The notes: generated by a model from the sequence alone, not told the origin. A DNA stretch of 64,000 nucleotides from Vibrio sp. (GCA_028131545.1 JAOICL010000004.1:1-64000), one strand, 5' to 3'. Positions 38,393 to 51,415 are shown, counted from the first letter of the stretch. A program made the numbers and translations.

Positions 38393-39712
38393 ATGGCGCG
38401 CATTTTTAAAGCAAAAAAGAAAACTCAGGTCGAAAAGAAGCATCAACAAGTCACGATTGAGAGGTTAGACCATAAAGGAGCAGGTATTGCTTTTTTTCAG
38501 CGTAAACCTTTATTTATTGAAGGAGCATTGCCCAGTGAAGTTGTGTTAACACAATTAACTGAAAGTAAGTCCAAATACGCGAGAGGATCGTTGATAAAAA
38601 TATTAAAGACGGCAGCAAACCGAATTGAGCCTTTTTGTCCGCATTATGATGAATGTGGAGGCTGTAACTTTCAGCATTTATCCCATGATGAACAAGTACA
38701 ACATAAAGAAAATACATTACGACATTTAATGAGAAAAGTTGTGACAGAACAAACCGATTATAGGCCGACAGTTTTGTCTGATTCGACAGAGTATCGTCGT
38801 CGTGTACGCTTTAGTGTCAAATGGAACCCTAAAACACGAACGCTAGCATTTGGTTTTCGTAAAGCAAAAAGTAATGACATTGTTGAAATCAACCAATGTG
38901 ACATTCTTGATAAAACATTGGCCGCACTAATCCCTTCCATTAAATCGACGTTAGGGCAATTGTCGGATCCAAAACTCATTGGACATGTAGAATTAGTTAA
39001 AGGGGATAATACGATCGGCCTTTCATTGCGACACCTATCGGCACTGACGCCTCGTGATCAGGAAACGCTCAATGAGTTAGCAATCGAGCAACAACTTAGT
39101 TTGTATTTGATACCAGAAACGGATCGAATTGATCTTTCTTTGGGCGAGCCACTTTATTATGACGATAATGATGCGGTCATACGGTTTAATCCTTCGCATT
39201 TCGTTCAGGTCAATAAGAACATCAATCAAAAAATGGTTGCTCAGGCATTGGAGTGGTTAGAATTGACCGCTGATGATCGAGTTCTAGACTTGTTTTGTGG
39301 CTTAGGTAACTTTAGTGCCCCTCTTGCCAAAAAGGTGCAACAAGTCGTAGGAGTTGAAGGTGTGGAAGAGATGGTTGTCGCTGCCTCTCATAATGCTCAG
39401 CAGAATCAACTTAATAATATCGACTTCTATCAAGCGAATTTAGAAACACCATTGCTGTCGCATCAATGGGCTAAAGAGCGTTTTTCAAAAGTGTTATTGG
39501 ATCCGGCACGAGCTGGCGCTCAAGGGGTTGTAGAGCAATTGCATCAACTCAATGCCAGTCATATTGTCTATGTCTCATGTAATCCAACGACACTGGCAAG
39601 AGATGCTGAGAAATTGATTGAAAATGGATATACATTAAGTCGATTAGGCATGTTGGATATGTTCCCACAAACGAGTCATTTAGAAGCCATGGCATTATTT
39701 ACTAAAAAGTGA
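38393..39712 (+). CDS. rlmD: 23S rRNA (uracil-1939-C5)-methyltransferase
   Basis: A 439-aa enzyme (RumA). An N-terminal TRAM domain is followed by Fe-S cysteines C82, C88, C91 (FCPHYDECGGC) and a fourth in EINQCDI. The SAM site is DLFCGLGNFS, and the catalytic Cys lies in YVSCNPTTLARD. It methylates U1939 of 23S rRNA. relA follows after a hairpin. Confidence 0.97.
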   Translation: MARIFKAKKKTQVEKKHQQVTIERLDHKGAGIAFFQRKPLFIEGALPSEVVLTQLTESKSKYARGSLIKILKTAANRIEPFCPHYDECGGCNFQHLSHDEQVQHKENTLRHLMRKVVTEQTDYRPTVLSDSTEYRRRVRFSVKWNPKTRTLAFGFRKAKSNDIVEINQCDILDKTLAALIPSIKSTLGQLSDPKLIGHVELVKGDNTIGLSLRHLSALTPRDQETLNELAIEQQLSLYLIPETDRIDLSLGEPLYYDDNDAVIRFNPSHFVQVNKNINQKMVAQALEWLELTADDRVLDLFCGLGNFSAPLAKKVQQVVGVEGVEEMVVAASHNAQQNQLNNIDFYQANLETPLLSHQWAKERFSKVLLDPARAGAQGVVEQLHQLNASHIVYVSCNPTTLARDAEKLIENGYTLSRLGMLDMFPQTSHLEAMALFTKK

Positions 39713-39786
39713 GAGAAGCTAAGCGCTCGATAACTCAAAGAGTCAGTATTTAATCATTGCTTAGATGATGTTTGATCGTTGGGGAA

Positions 39787-39811
39787 CAAAGGTGACTTAA
39801 GGTCACCTTTG
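39787..39811 (+). terminator. Hairpin after rlmD
   Basis: A 10-bp perfect stem CAAAGGTGAC/GTCACCTTTG (39787-39796, 39802-39811) with a TTAAG loop. The following CTTTAATTA is only moderately T-rich, so termination may be partial. Confidence 0.6.
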
Positions 39812-39912
39812 CTTTAATTAATAGTAATAAACTCGAAAAATACAATAAATCGTCAGTCACTAGTGGTATCATAATCCTGTTATTTAGCACCAATTTGAAA
39901 CAGGATGTAAGA

Positions 39913-42132
39913 ATGGTTGCCGTACGAAGTGCTCACTTAAATACAACCGAGCAGTTTGACCTAAATCAGTGGGTTGATAGCTTGGTTCTCTCTCCTAAGA
40001 ATGCGAAACGCGTTCGTGAAGTCTATCGCCATTGTGAAAAAGTATTGCAAGGCAATACCGATGCTGAAGTCTTGTTGTGGCGTGGGCGAGAAATGATAGA
40101 AATTCTTGTTACGCTGTCAATGGACAAAGCCACATTAGTCGCTGCTCAATTATTCCCACTGGTCAGTGATGGTGCTTACTCGAAAGAAGCATTAAGAGAT
40201 GACTACAGCAAGGAAGTTGTCAAACTCGTTGAAGGCGTTGAAGAAATGGCTGCCATTGCCCAATTGAATGTCACTATGGCGAATGGGGCAGCTTCAGAGC
40301 AAGTTGATAACGTTAGACGAATGTTATTGGCTATGGTGGATGATTTTCGTTGTGTGATCATTAAGCTTGCAGAAAGAATTTGTCACCTAATCGAAGTCAA
40401 ACAAGCCCCTGATAGTGTTCGCCGGCAAGCTGCGAAAGAGTGTAATAATATTTATGCTCCTCTAGCCAACCGTTTGGGGATTGGTCAATTAAAATGGGAA
40501 ATAGAAGATTACACCTTTCGTTATCAGCACCCAGAAACCTATAAAAATGTCGCTAAAAAATTGTCAGAACGGCGAATTGTTCGAGAGCAATATATTCACG
40601 AATTTGTCGATGATCTTACTCAAGAAATGCAACAAAGTAACATCAATGCAGAGGTGAGTGGTCGACCGAAACATATTTACAGTATTTGGCGCAAGATGCA
40701 GAAGAAAAGCTTGGGATTTGATGAGCTTTTTGATGTTCGTGCAGTACGTATTATCGCCGATAAACTTCAAGATTGTTATGCAGCATTAGGGGTTGTCCAT
40801 ACCAAATATAAGCATTTGCCAAAAGAGTTTGATGATTATGTAGCCAATCCAAAACCGAATGGATATCAATCGATCCATACTGTTGTATTGGGGCCGGAAG
40901 GTAAAACTATCGAGATCCAAATACGAACAAAGCAAATGCATGAAGAATCTGAATTGGGTGTTGCCGCACATTGGAAATATAAAGAAGGTGGCAGTAGTCG
41001 CAGTGCGTACGATGAGAAAATTGTTTGGTTAAGAAAATTAATTGACTGGCAAGATGAAATGACTGATTCCGGTGAAATGTTAGATGAAGTCAGAAGTCAG
41101 GTATTTGATGACCGAGTCTATGCTTTCACGCCTAAAGGTGATGTTGTTGACTTACCGATGGGAGCCACACCTCTCGATTTTGCTTATCATATCCATTCAG
41201 AAGTGGGGCATCGTTGTATTGGTGCAAAAGTAGCTGGGCGTATCGTTCCCTTTACTCATCAATTATCTATGGGGGACCAAGTTGAAATTATTACCGCTAA
41301 AGAACCCAACCCATCAAGAGATTGGCTTAATCCTAGTTTAGGCTTTGTTAATTCTGGTCGTGCACGTGCGAAAATAAACGCATGGTTTAGAAAGCAAAGT
41401 CGAGATAAAAATTTAGATGCGGGTCGTGAAATCTTAGATGCTGAATTATCGAAAATAAATGCGACTTTAAAAGATGCAGAACGTTATGCTTTATCTCGAT
41501 TCAATGTTAACTCAGCTGATGAGCTGTATGTTGGTATAGGAAGCGGTGATCTTCGTATTAACCAAGTGATTAACCACATTAATGCACTCGTTAACAAGCC
41601 ATCAGCGGAAGAAGAAGATCAACAAGCGTTAGATAAATTACAACAACGAGAGCATAAAGCACCGAGGCAGAGCAAACCAAGGAAAGATGCTGTTGTCGTT
41701 GAAGGAATTGATAACTTAATGACACACCTTGCTCGATGTTGTCAGCCCATACCAGGCGATTCCATTAAAGGCTATATCACTCAAGGGAGAGGGATATCAG
41801 TACATCGAAGCGACTGTGAGCAACTTTCCGAACTGCATGCTTTGATTCCAGAGCGTGTGATTGATACCGTGTGGGGAAGCGGCTTTGTTGGTAGCTATGT
41901 CTTGAGTCTAAGAATTGAAGCGATGGAAAGAGTGGGTCTCGTAAAAGACATTACGACATTGCTTGCGAATGAAAAAATTAATATAGCAAGCCTTAAAAGC
42001 CGTACCAATTATCGTAATCAAGTCACAATGATGGACTTTGATGTGGAAGTCACTAGTGTTGAGATTTTAAATCGTGTGATGAAGCGCATGGAACAAATAA
42101 AGGATGTGATTAAAGTAGCTAGACTGAGCTAG
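39913..42132 (+). CDS. relA: GTP pyrophosphokinase RelA
   Basis: A 739-aa ribosome-linked (p)ppGpp synthetase for amino-acid starvation. The N-terminal HD domain is degenerate (LFPLVSDGAYSKEALRDDY, no HD pair). The synthetase has GRPKHIYSIWRKMQKK and NGYQSIHTVV, followed by TGS (RVYAFTPKGDVVDLP) and ACT domains. ATG at 39913 (MVAVRSAH) is the family start, with AGGAT upstream; an in-frame TTG lies 18 nt earlier. Confidence 0.98.
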   Translation: MVAVRSAHLNTTEQFDLNQWVDSLVLSPKNAKRVREVYRHCEKVLQGNTDAEVLLWRGREMIEILVTLSMDKATLVAAQLFPLVSDGAYSKEALRDDYSKEVVKLVEGVEEMAAIAQLNVTMANGAASEQVDNVRRMLLAMVDDFRCVIIKLAERICHLIEVKQAPDSVRRQAAKECNNIYAPLANRLGIGQLKWEIEDYTFRYQHPETYKNVAKKLSERRIVREQYIHEFVDDLTQEMQQSNINAEVSGRPKHIYSIWRKMQKKSLGFDELFDVRAVRIIADKLQDCYAALGVVHTKYKHLPKEFDDYVANPKPNGYQSIHTVVLGPEGKTIEIQIRTKQMHEESELGVAAHWKYKEGGSSRSAYDEKIVWLRKLIDWQDEMTDSGEMLDEVRSQVFDDRVYAFTPKGDVVDLPMGATPLDFAYHIHSEVGHRCIGAKVAGRIVPFTHQLSMGDQVEIITAKEPNPSRDWLNPSLGFVNSGRARAKINAWFRKQSRDKNLDAGREILDAELSKINATLKDAERYALSRFNVNSADELYVGIGSGDLRINQVINHINALVNKPSAEEEDQQALDKLQQREHKAPRQSKPRKDAVVVEGIDNLMTHLARCCQPIPGDSIKGYITQGRGISVHRSDCEQLSELHALIPERVIDTVWGSGFVGSYVLSLRIEAMERVGLVKDITTLLANEKINIASLKSRTNYRNQVTMMDFDVEVTSVEILNRVMKRMEQIKDVIKVARLS

Positions 42133-42157
42133 TGTTAATTCTATCCTTTGATACTCT

Positions 42158-42184
42158 AAAAGCGAGCCGTGGGCTCGTTTTTTT
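42158..42184 (+). terminator. relA terminator
   Basis: CGAGCC GTG GGCTCG (42163-42168, 42172-42177), extended by A-T pairs, then seven Ts. It lies about 26 nt after the relA stop. Confidence 0.85.
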
Positions 42185-42244
42185 ATATCTAATCTTTATT
42201 GAGGTGGGCGCGCTAATTGTTGTTTAGCCTCTAAGGGAGTCAGT

Positions 42245-43051
42245 ATGTTAGAAGCCATTGAAGAACTAGAACAAATTATGGAAAAATTAAGAGATCCAAA
42301 GCATGGTTGCCCTTGGGATCTTGAGCAATCTTTTGATTCAATCATTCCCCATACTATCGAAGAAACCTACGAAGTAGTTGATGCTATTTATAAAAAAGAT
42401 TGGGTTAACTTACAGGAAGAGCTGGGTGATTTACTTTTTCAAATCATCTTTTATAGTCAATTAGCTAAAGAGCAACAATTCTTTACTTTTGATGATGTCG
42501 TCAAAAGTGTTAATGAGAAATTGATTCGTCGACATCCCCATGTATTCTCCGATCTCTCTTTTTCTACACCTGAAGAATTAGCCGCCAATTGGGAACAACA
42601 GAAAAAGCGAGAAAAAGAAAAGCAAAATAAGCCCATCGATCAAAGCATTCTATCGACAATCCCGACTTCGCTGCCAGCGTTATCCAAAGCGTATAAATTG
42701 CAAAAGGCGTGTGCCAAAGTTGGATTTGATTGGGGGGAGTTGCCACCGATTATTGATAAAATCCAAGAAGAAATCGATGAAGTATTAGAAGAAACAAAGC
42801 GAGAGCCGATTGATAAAGCACTATTAGAACTAGAAGTTGGAGATCTACTGTTTACTGTCGTCAATTTATCCAGGCAGTTACAGGTCAATCCAGAAAGTGC
42901 CTTAAGTAAAGCTAACATTAAATTTATAAATAGATTCCAAGGAGTTGAAGAGCTGGTGAGACGAAATCAACGTAATCTCATTGATTGTTCTTTAGCTGAG
43001 TTAGATATGTATTGGAGTCAGGTCAAAATGCAGGAAAAAAGCAAAAAATAA
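42245..43051 (+). CDS. mazG: Nucleoside triphosphate pyrophosphohydrolase MazG
   Basis: A 268-aa enzyme with two MazG domains. The first has CPWDLEQSFDSI and EETYEVVDAI...LQEELGDLLFQ, the second KIQEEIDEVLEE and LELEVGDLLFTVVN, which are the metal-binding E-ExxE-D patterns. It hydrolyses NTPs to NMP and PPi, and in E. coli lowers (p)ppGpp effects. Its place between relA and pyrG matches E. coli, apart from the missing mazEF. Confidence 0.97.
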   Translation: MLEAIEELEQIMEKLRDPKHGCPWDLEQSFDSIIPHTIEETYEVVDAIYKKDWVNLQEELGDLLFQIIFYSQLAKEQQFFTFDDVVKSVNEKLIRRHPHVFSDLSFSTPEELAANWEQQKKREKEKQNKPIDQSILSTIPTSLPALSKAYKLQKACAKVGFDWGELPPIIDKIQEEIDEVLEETKREPIDKALLELEVGDLLFTVVNLSRQLQVNPESALSKANIKFINRFQGVEELVRRNQRNLIDCSLAELDMYWSQVKMQEKSKK

Positions 43052-43111
43052 TCTGTTGTTGTTTTTTTATTCTATTTTCGTTGATTTTGGTCAAAAAATG
43101 AAAAATAATTG

Positions 43112-44844
<1,733 letters not shown>

Positions 44845-44886
44845 ACCTGTTATGCAGTGCGGAATACTGCATACAAAAAATACATT

Positions 44887-44913
44887 AAGGCAGTAGATAT
44901 CCTACTGCTTTTA
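44887..44913 (+). terminator. Possible attenuator between pyrG and eno
   Basis: GCAGTAG/CTACTGC (44890-44896, 44902-44908), extended by weak pairs, then TTTTAAATTT. A second hairpin TATGCAGT/ACTGCATA (44851-44858, 44866-44873) precedes it. Together they may reduce readthrough from pyrG into eno. Confidence 0.5.
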
Positions 44914-44920
44914 AATTTGA

Positions 44921-46249
<1,329 letters not shown>

Positions 46250-46272
46250 GCTTTACTTCTAATTTAGGATAA

Positions 46273-46301
46273 AAAAAGCCCCTCTATTAGAGGGGCTTTT
46301 T
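46273..46301. terminator. eno terminator
   Basis: A 13-bp stem AAAAAGCCCCTCT/AGAGGGGCTTTTT (46273-46285, 46289-46301) with a 3-nt loop and T-runs both ways. It can also end the minus-strand peptidase transcript. Confidence 0.92.
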
Positions 46302-46325
46302 ATTTACAGCGTATAAATATGGAAC

Positions 46326-47498
46326 CTATAAATAATTTTCACAATAGAGTCGATAGTTATCGGCATTGGTAATGCAGTGAGCAGGGCTGCGTTTCGCTAA
46401 CCAAAAGCAGGAGTTAGGGCCATACATTGTTACGCCAGATAAACTGACATCGGTCGTATTGATCACGTTATGAGTCACTTCATGTAAAATAACGCCAGCA
46501 TAGGATATGAGTGCATGCTCGTCTTTTTGTAATCGAGCTTCATTGTCTTTGATTTTCTTCTTCAAGGCTTTCGATGCGACATCATAAGCGGTGTTAATCG
46601 CTTCGGTTTCATCATCACTAGAAGATTGTTGTAAATTATGTAAAAGATCGGAGCGCATTTGCCTTTGATCACTTGATAAGTTTATTCCAGTAGAAATAAC
46701 GCTATCGTAAAAAGAAGGATCTCGAACCAACTGTTTAGAATGTGCACCAGTTTTGGTATAGAAGTAATGACCGAGATTAATTTCAATGTAATCTCTTTGC
46801 ATCATACGCTCATAATCTCGAGGAGTTGCCGTTCCCCATGTTTGAGTCTTCACCGCGGCATCAAGTTGAATCGATTTTTGAGTGAGAGCGGTTAATAATT
46901 GTTTAAAATTACTTTTGAGAGTACTTAGCTGAGAATTTGTTAGCTGACCAAACCACCCTGTAAGATTACTATTTGGCGTGGTACTTAAAGCGGCAAGACC
47001 TCTTTCAACAATACGCTTAGCATCATCTCGACCTTGACGTATTTTTTTTGTGAATTCCGTGATATCCAGATTTTTCTCATTCATGACATTGAGCAATTTT
47101 GGAGTAAGCACAACTCCGCTGGTTGAAGCTACGATAGGGCGTGATTTTTCAACGAGCAAATCGATAACAGTTTGTGTGCTTTGAGCATTATTATAGGAAC
47201 TATGAGTGGTCGATATATCGGTTAATTGGCTATCACTATAAGCATATCGAGTAGCCATTAATAACATATAAGAACGTACCGCATTCCTATGCTTTTTGGC
47301 TTTCTCGGAATGAATCACATAACCACCTAGAGCAAGTTTAGCTCCTAATGTTTCCATTGCGGTATCCATATTCCCTTGAGCATCTAGCCATTCGAGAACA
47401 CCGTAGTAACCCTTATAAATAGCTTCATTATCCGTTCCACCTAAAGTGAGGAGTCCGTCGAGTCCTTGATTAAAGCGATCGATATTGGTTTTAGCCAT
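46326..47498 (-). CDS. Putative aspzincin (M35-like) zinc metallopeptidase
   Basis: A 390-aa protein with a zinc motif close to its C-terminus: HEVTH at 339-343, then D350, YG at 359-360 and NADNYRLYCE at 378-387. HExxH followed by YG and NA-D-x-Y is the layout of the M35/lysine-specific endopeptidase group. The third ligand is not certain, since the usual GTxxD spacing is altered. No signal peptide or membrane segment is visible. The first 330 residues are polar, with NxxQS/T-rich parts and no recognised domain. AAAGGA precedes the ATG. It lies downstream of cca between eno and cca and could be an exported effector (inference). Confidence 0.65.
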   Translation of the reverse strand: MAKTNIDRFNQGLDGLLTLGGTDNEAIYKGYYGVLEWLDAQGNMDTAMETLGAKLALGGYVIHSEKAKKHRNAVRSYMLLMATRYAYSDSQLTDISTTHSSYNNAQSTQTVIDLLVEKSRPIVASTSGVVLTPKLLNVMNEKNLDITEFTKKIRQGRDDAKRIVERGLAALSTTPNSNLTGWFGQLTNSQLSTLKSNFKQLLTALTQKSIQLDAAVKTQTWGTATPRDYERMMQRDYIEINLGHYFYTKTGAHSKQLVRDPSFYDSVISTGINLSSDQRQMRSDLLHNLQQSSSDDETEAINTAYDVASKALKKKIKDNEARLQKDEHALISYAGVILHEVTHNVINTTDVSLSGVTMYGPNSCFWLAKRSPAHCITNADNYRLYCENYL

Positions 47499-47627
47499 AA
47501 TGCTGTCCTTTTAATGAGATCATCTACATGGGGTGCACTATTTTTATACCTTTGGCGTCCATTGTTATGAATTAATGGTATAGGAATAAATAAGTGGTCG
47601 TAAACAGAATAGATGATTTTCAATAAG

Positions 47628-48854
47628 TTAGGATGTTCTTTGTCTGATATTGTTGATTGCACTTATTCGTTGTACTTCTAATTCATTACGAATCTCAGCC
47701 CCTGTAAAGCCACCTTGTACAATACTCTGGATATTGACCGATAATGCCGCTTGATACGCTTGCTCAAATTGCTCTTTTTGAGGGTAAGGTGACAGTTCTA
47801 AATGTAATCGCCCTTGATGATCGGCTTGGCAGCATAATAGAATTTGCTGTAATCTATCGGGCTTACGCCATACATCCATTTTATTGAGTATCTTTAACAT
47901 GGTGTCCGATCTCAATTCCTGAGAACGATGAATATTCGTGTGTTGCTCACACACGATCAAGGCAAGATCTCGATAAGGGTTGGATACTCGAAGGCGTTGG
48001 CATAGATCTCGTATGATCTTTTTCCCTGTATGGCAATGCATTTTATGACTAGGCCATTCACTAGGTGGGGTGGTGCCTTTTCCAAGATCATGAACTTGAG
48101 CCGCAAAACGTGTCACTGGATCCTTTGACAGTTCAGCAATACGCTTTGAAACCATTAATGTATGAATACCGCTATCAATTTCAGGGTGCCACTGCTCAGG
48201 TTGAGGTACGCCAAATAATGCGTTGATTTCTGGTAATATCACAGCCAGAGCACCGCAATCTTTGAGTACTTGTAAAAAGATTTCTGGTTGTTCAGTTTTT
48301 AATGACTTTTCCCACTCTTGCCATACTCTTTCTGCTGTTAAATGCGTTAATTCACCTGATTGCACCATCTTGCTCATTAATGACATGGTTTCATCAGCGA
48401 CAGTGAAACCTAAATGTGACAATTTTGCTGCAAAGCGAGCCACTCGAAGAACACGTAAGGGGTCATCACTAAAGGCATCAGAGACATGCCTTAAAGCGCG
48501 TTTTTTGAGATCGCGTTGACCATTATAAGGATCAAATAACTGCCCGTTTTCATCCATGGCGATGGCATTAATGGTTAAATCTCGTCTGGATAAATCTTCT
48601 TCAAGGGTCACATCTGGAGAAAATAAACATTCAAATCCGGTATAACCATGCCCCTTCTTTTCTTCTGTACGAGCCAACGCATATTCTTGTTTTGTTTTAG
48701 GGTGTAAGAATACAGGAAAGTCTTTACCGACAGGGGTATAACCTTGCTCTAACATCGCATCATAAGAGCTACCAACAACGACCCAATCTTTATCATGTAC
48801 TTTTAAGTTGAGTAGGTGATCACGAACCGCGCCACCAACAAGATATATATTCAT
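47628..48854 (-). CDS. cca: Multifunctional CCA-adding tRNA nucleotidyltransferase
   Basis: A 408-aa enzyme that builds or repairs the tRNA 3' CCA. The nucleotidyltransferase start is IYLVGGAVRDHLL with the metal pair in DKDW. RRDLTINAIAMD and the flexible-loop region follow. A C-terminal HD domain (AAQVHDLGKG) gives the phosphatase and phosphodiesterase activities of the long E. coli type. It is divergent from gspA. Confidence 0.97.
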   Translation of the reverse strand: MNIYLVGGAVRDHLLNLKVHDKDWVVVGSSYDAMLEQGYTPVGKDFPVFLHPKTKQEYALARTEEKKGHGYTGFECLFSPDVTLEEDLSRRDLTINAIAMDENGQLFDPYNGQRDLKKRALRHVSDAFSDDPLRVLRVARFAAKLSHLGFTVADETMSLMSKMVQSGELTHLTAERVWQEWEKSLKTEQPEIFLQVLKDCGALAVILPEINALFGVPQPEQWHPEIDSGIHTLMVSKRIAELSKDPVTRFAAQVHDLGKGTTPPSEWPSHKMHCHTGKKIIRDLCQRLRVSNPYRDLALIVCEQHTNIHRSQELRSDTMLKILNKMDVWRKPDRLQQILLCCQADHQGRLHLELSPYPQKEQFEQAYQAALSVNIQSIVQGGFTGAEIRNELEVQRISAINNIRQRTS

Positions 48855-48933
48855 CTATTCACACATAATGTTTTCATCTTTAGCCATAATTTAATAGTAT
48901 CGTGTCTAAGTCAAAAGGAAAGGCAAACAATCG

Positions 48934-50544
48934 ATGTATCAGGATTATTACGGATTCTCAGAACCACCGTTTTCGATCGTCCCAAACCCAAATTATCTGT
49001 ATTTGAGTAAACGACACCGAGAAGCAATTCAACATTTAGAATCTGGGTTAACAAACGGTGGTGGTTTTGCCATGCTGACCGGTGAAGTCGGCACGGGGAA
49101 AACAACGGTTGCTAAGGTGATGCTGAGTCATTTGGATGAAACGACTCAAGCAGGGCTGATATTAAACCCAACTTTTTCAGAGCAAGAATTGCTACAGTCG
49201 ATTTGCGATGAATTCTCGATTTCCTTTTCTGACAATGCTTCACTGAAGCGTTTGAATGAATTGATCCGAACATTTTTATTACGTAACCATGAGCAAGGTA
49301 TTCAAAGTCTTCTTGTCATTGATGAAGCTCAACATTTGTCTTTTTCGGTTTTAGAGCAATTACGATTACTGACTAACATTGAAACCAATGAGCATAAACT
49401 ATTGAAGGTATTGCTCATCGGTCAGCCAGAGTTACAACAAAAGCTCTCATCTCCACAGTTAAGACAACTCGCTCAAAGGATTACCGGGCGCTATCACTTA
49501 TTACCCTTAACAGAAGGGGAAACAAACCATTATATTCGTTATCGTTTAAATAGAGCGGGGGCTGATGCGAGTTTATTTGATACTAAATCGTTAAACATTA
49601 TTGCGAAACATACTCATGGTATTCCTCGATTGATCAACGTTGTATGCGATGAAGCGCTGACATTAGCGTGTATGTCAGGAGAAGAAAAGCCATCCAAGCC
49701 TGTTGTTCTGAAAGCATGCCATGATGTGATGGAGCTACATCCGCATCTCACTTCTCGTTCAAAAGTCAGTAAAAGCACAGTAGTGATACCCGCAGCTGCA
49801 ATATTGATTTTTGGTTTTTTTATCGGTGGTTTTATCTATAAAGATAATGTATTGGATCAGATTAAATCTGATGACATGACACCAATATCCACTTCGTTAG
49901 CGATATCTCAGAATGTGAATGAAATATCCACTACTCATACATCGTTGCATAATTTGCTGGTTTCACATCATCGTTCCTTTGAATTAGAGCTTCGTACTTT
50001 GTATAACGTTTGGGGGTACCAAATCGACTCTTCAACCCTTGATTGCGAAGAAAATGGGACCCCTCTGCGCTGTTCTTTAGAAAGAGGAAGTTTTGCTAAA
50101 ATAGAATCGTTGAACAGACCTGTATTACTGACATTATCCGTTGAAAATCAAAGTTATTACAGCGTTCTTTATGCGGTTAAAGAAAGCTCAACTCAACTAT
50201 TGATTGGTAATAAACATATCGAAGTGTCAAAACAATGGTTATATGAACACTGGCATGGTGAGTACCATATTCTAAAGCCTAACCTATGGGATAATACGTT
50301 ATCTTATGGAATGTCGGGTGAGGATGTTCGCCTATTGGATTTACACGTCTCTCAGTCGCTTGGAGAGGTGGCATCTGGTAGCGATTATTTTGATTTTGAG
50401 TTAAAGCGTAAAATCGAACAGTTTCAACAAAATCAAGGGCTGCATGTTGACGGTGTAGCCGGTAATCAAACGCTTACGTTGTTAGAAGGCATTTCGCTAC
50501 AACGTGCACCCACGTTGTATCCGGAGGAAAATAATAATGTCTAA
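48934..50544 (+). CDS. gspA: General secretion ATPase GspA (ExeA-like)
   Basis: A 536-aa protein: AAA ATPase (Walker A GEVGTGKTT at 50-58, Walker B LLVIDEAQHL with DE near 130), one membrane segment (about 283-303), and a periplasmic tail ending in a peptidoglycan-binding domain (YGMSGEDVRLLDLHV...GLHVDGVAGNQT, given in parts). In Aeromonas, ExeAB remodels peptidoglycan so that the type II secretin can assemble. It overlaps gspB by 8 nt. The gsp core operon is not nearby. Confidence 0.93.
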   Translation: MYQDYYGFSEPPFSIVPNPNYLYLSKRHREAIQHLESGLTNGGGFAMLTGEVGTGKTTVAKVMLSHLDETTQAGLILNPTFSEQELLQSICDEFSISFSDNASLKRLNELIRTFLLRNHEQGIQSLLVIDEAQHLSFSVLEQLRLLTNIETNEHKLLKVLLIGQPELQQKLSSPQLRQLAQRITGRYHLLPLTEGETNHYIRYRLNRAGADASLFDTKSLNIIAKHTHGIPRLINVVCDEALTLACMSGEEKPSKPVVLKACHDVMELHPHLTSRSKVSKSTVVIPAAAILIFGFFIGGFIYKDNVLDQIKSDDMTPISTSLAISQNVNEISTTHTSLHNLLVSHHRSFELELRTLYNVWGYQIDSSTLDCEENGTPLRCSLERGSFAKIESLNRPVLLTLSVENQSYYSVLYAVKESSTQLLIGNKHIEVSKQWLYEHWHGEYHILKPNLWDNTLSYGMSGEDVRLLDLHVSQSLGEVASGSDYFDFELKRKIEQFQQNQGLHVDGVAGNQTLTLLEGISLQRAPTLYPEENNNV

Positions 50545-51415
50545 CTTATTAAAGTCATTAGAAGCCTCTAATGATGGTTATCAGCGTAATCAAACTGCGT
50601 CGACATTATCGATGCCCCCTTTATTTGATGTTCCTTTACGAAGGAATACAGGAGCGACCATAATAAAAACATTGGTGTTATCCTCAATGATTGCTGGTGG
50701 GATTGCTTGGGGAGTGGTTAATTCAACACGAGTATCTGAGTTCTGGGACGACTTACAACAAGGACAAGCATTAGATGCTCCAGAGAATGTTCCGCTACAA
50801 GGTTTAGATTATTACGAATTAGATTATCCACGTTTTTCATCATTGTTAGTGATCAATAATCCGACGACAGGTCGACCAACTGTTGATCAACGTCAGACAA
50901 CAATAGCAACAGTGATAGAGCCAGTTTCTGGCCAGAATAACCCAATAGAAAATAACTCAGTACAAAGTAGCTCAATACAAAATAATGCTATAGAAAGTCC
51001 GGTTATACCAAGTGAGGGGGAGCTAGTTTCTACAAGAACGGTAGTCGATGGGGAACTTCTTACATTAGAAGATCTCGATTTATCCGGTTTATCCCCTGAG
51101 CTCGCTGGGAAAATTAATGATGCAATGAGTCAATCCAATCACCAATCTGTGCCAAAGGGTACCTATGAAGATGTCATCGCTTTAGAGTCCTCTGGTCAAC
51201 GATTTGATGGTGTATTACCTGCTATGGATTTTCAAATACACATTTACTCTGATGAAGAATCTAAACGTTGGGTTAAGGTGAACGATCACGAATATGTCGA
51301 GGGTGATATCATCAGCGATCAAGTCACGTTATTACGGATAGAGCCGCAAGCGTGTGTTTTGGATGTTTCTGGCGTTTTAGTGAGAATCCCAGCTTTGTAC
51401 ACCTGGTTTGGGTAA
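50537..51415 (+). CDS. gspB: General secretion protein GspB (ExeB-like)
   Basis: A 292-aa inner-membrane partner of GspA. ATG at 50537 with GGAGG 9 nt upstream gives MSNLLKSLEASND; an earlier ATG at 50504 is rejected. It has one membrane segment (about 43-61), a linker with repeated NN/SIQNN-type sequence, and a C-terminal GspB domain (MDFQIHIYSDEESKRWV...EYVEGDII). The start codon lies inside the end of gspA, suggesting coupling. Confidence 0.92.
   Translation: MSNLLKSLEASNDGYQRNQTASTLSMPPLFDVPLRRNTGATIIKTLVLSSMIAGGIAWGVVNSTRVSEFWDDLQQGQALDAPENVPLQGLDYYELDYPRFSSLLVINNPTTGRPTVDQRQTTIATVIEPVSGQNNPIENNSVQSSSIQNNAIESPVIPSEGELVSTRTVVDGELLTLEDLDLSGLSPELAGKINDAMSQSNHQSVPKGTYEDVIALESSGQRFDGVLPAMDFQIHIYSDEESKRWVKVNDHEYVEGDIISDQVTLLRIEPQACVLDVSGVLVRIPALYTWFG

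Noticed and set aside
39895-39912. TTG start for relA
   Set aside because: MVAVRSAH at 39913 is the conserved RelA start and has AGGAT upstream.
50504-50536. Upstream ATG for gspB
   Set aside because: It is deep inside gspA, whereas ATG 50537 has GGAGG at good spacing and gives the family-like start.
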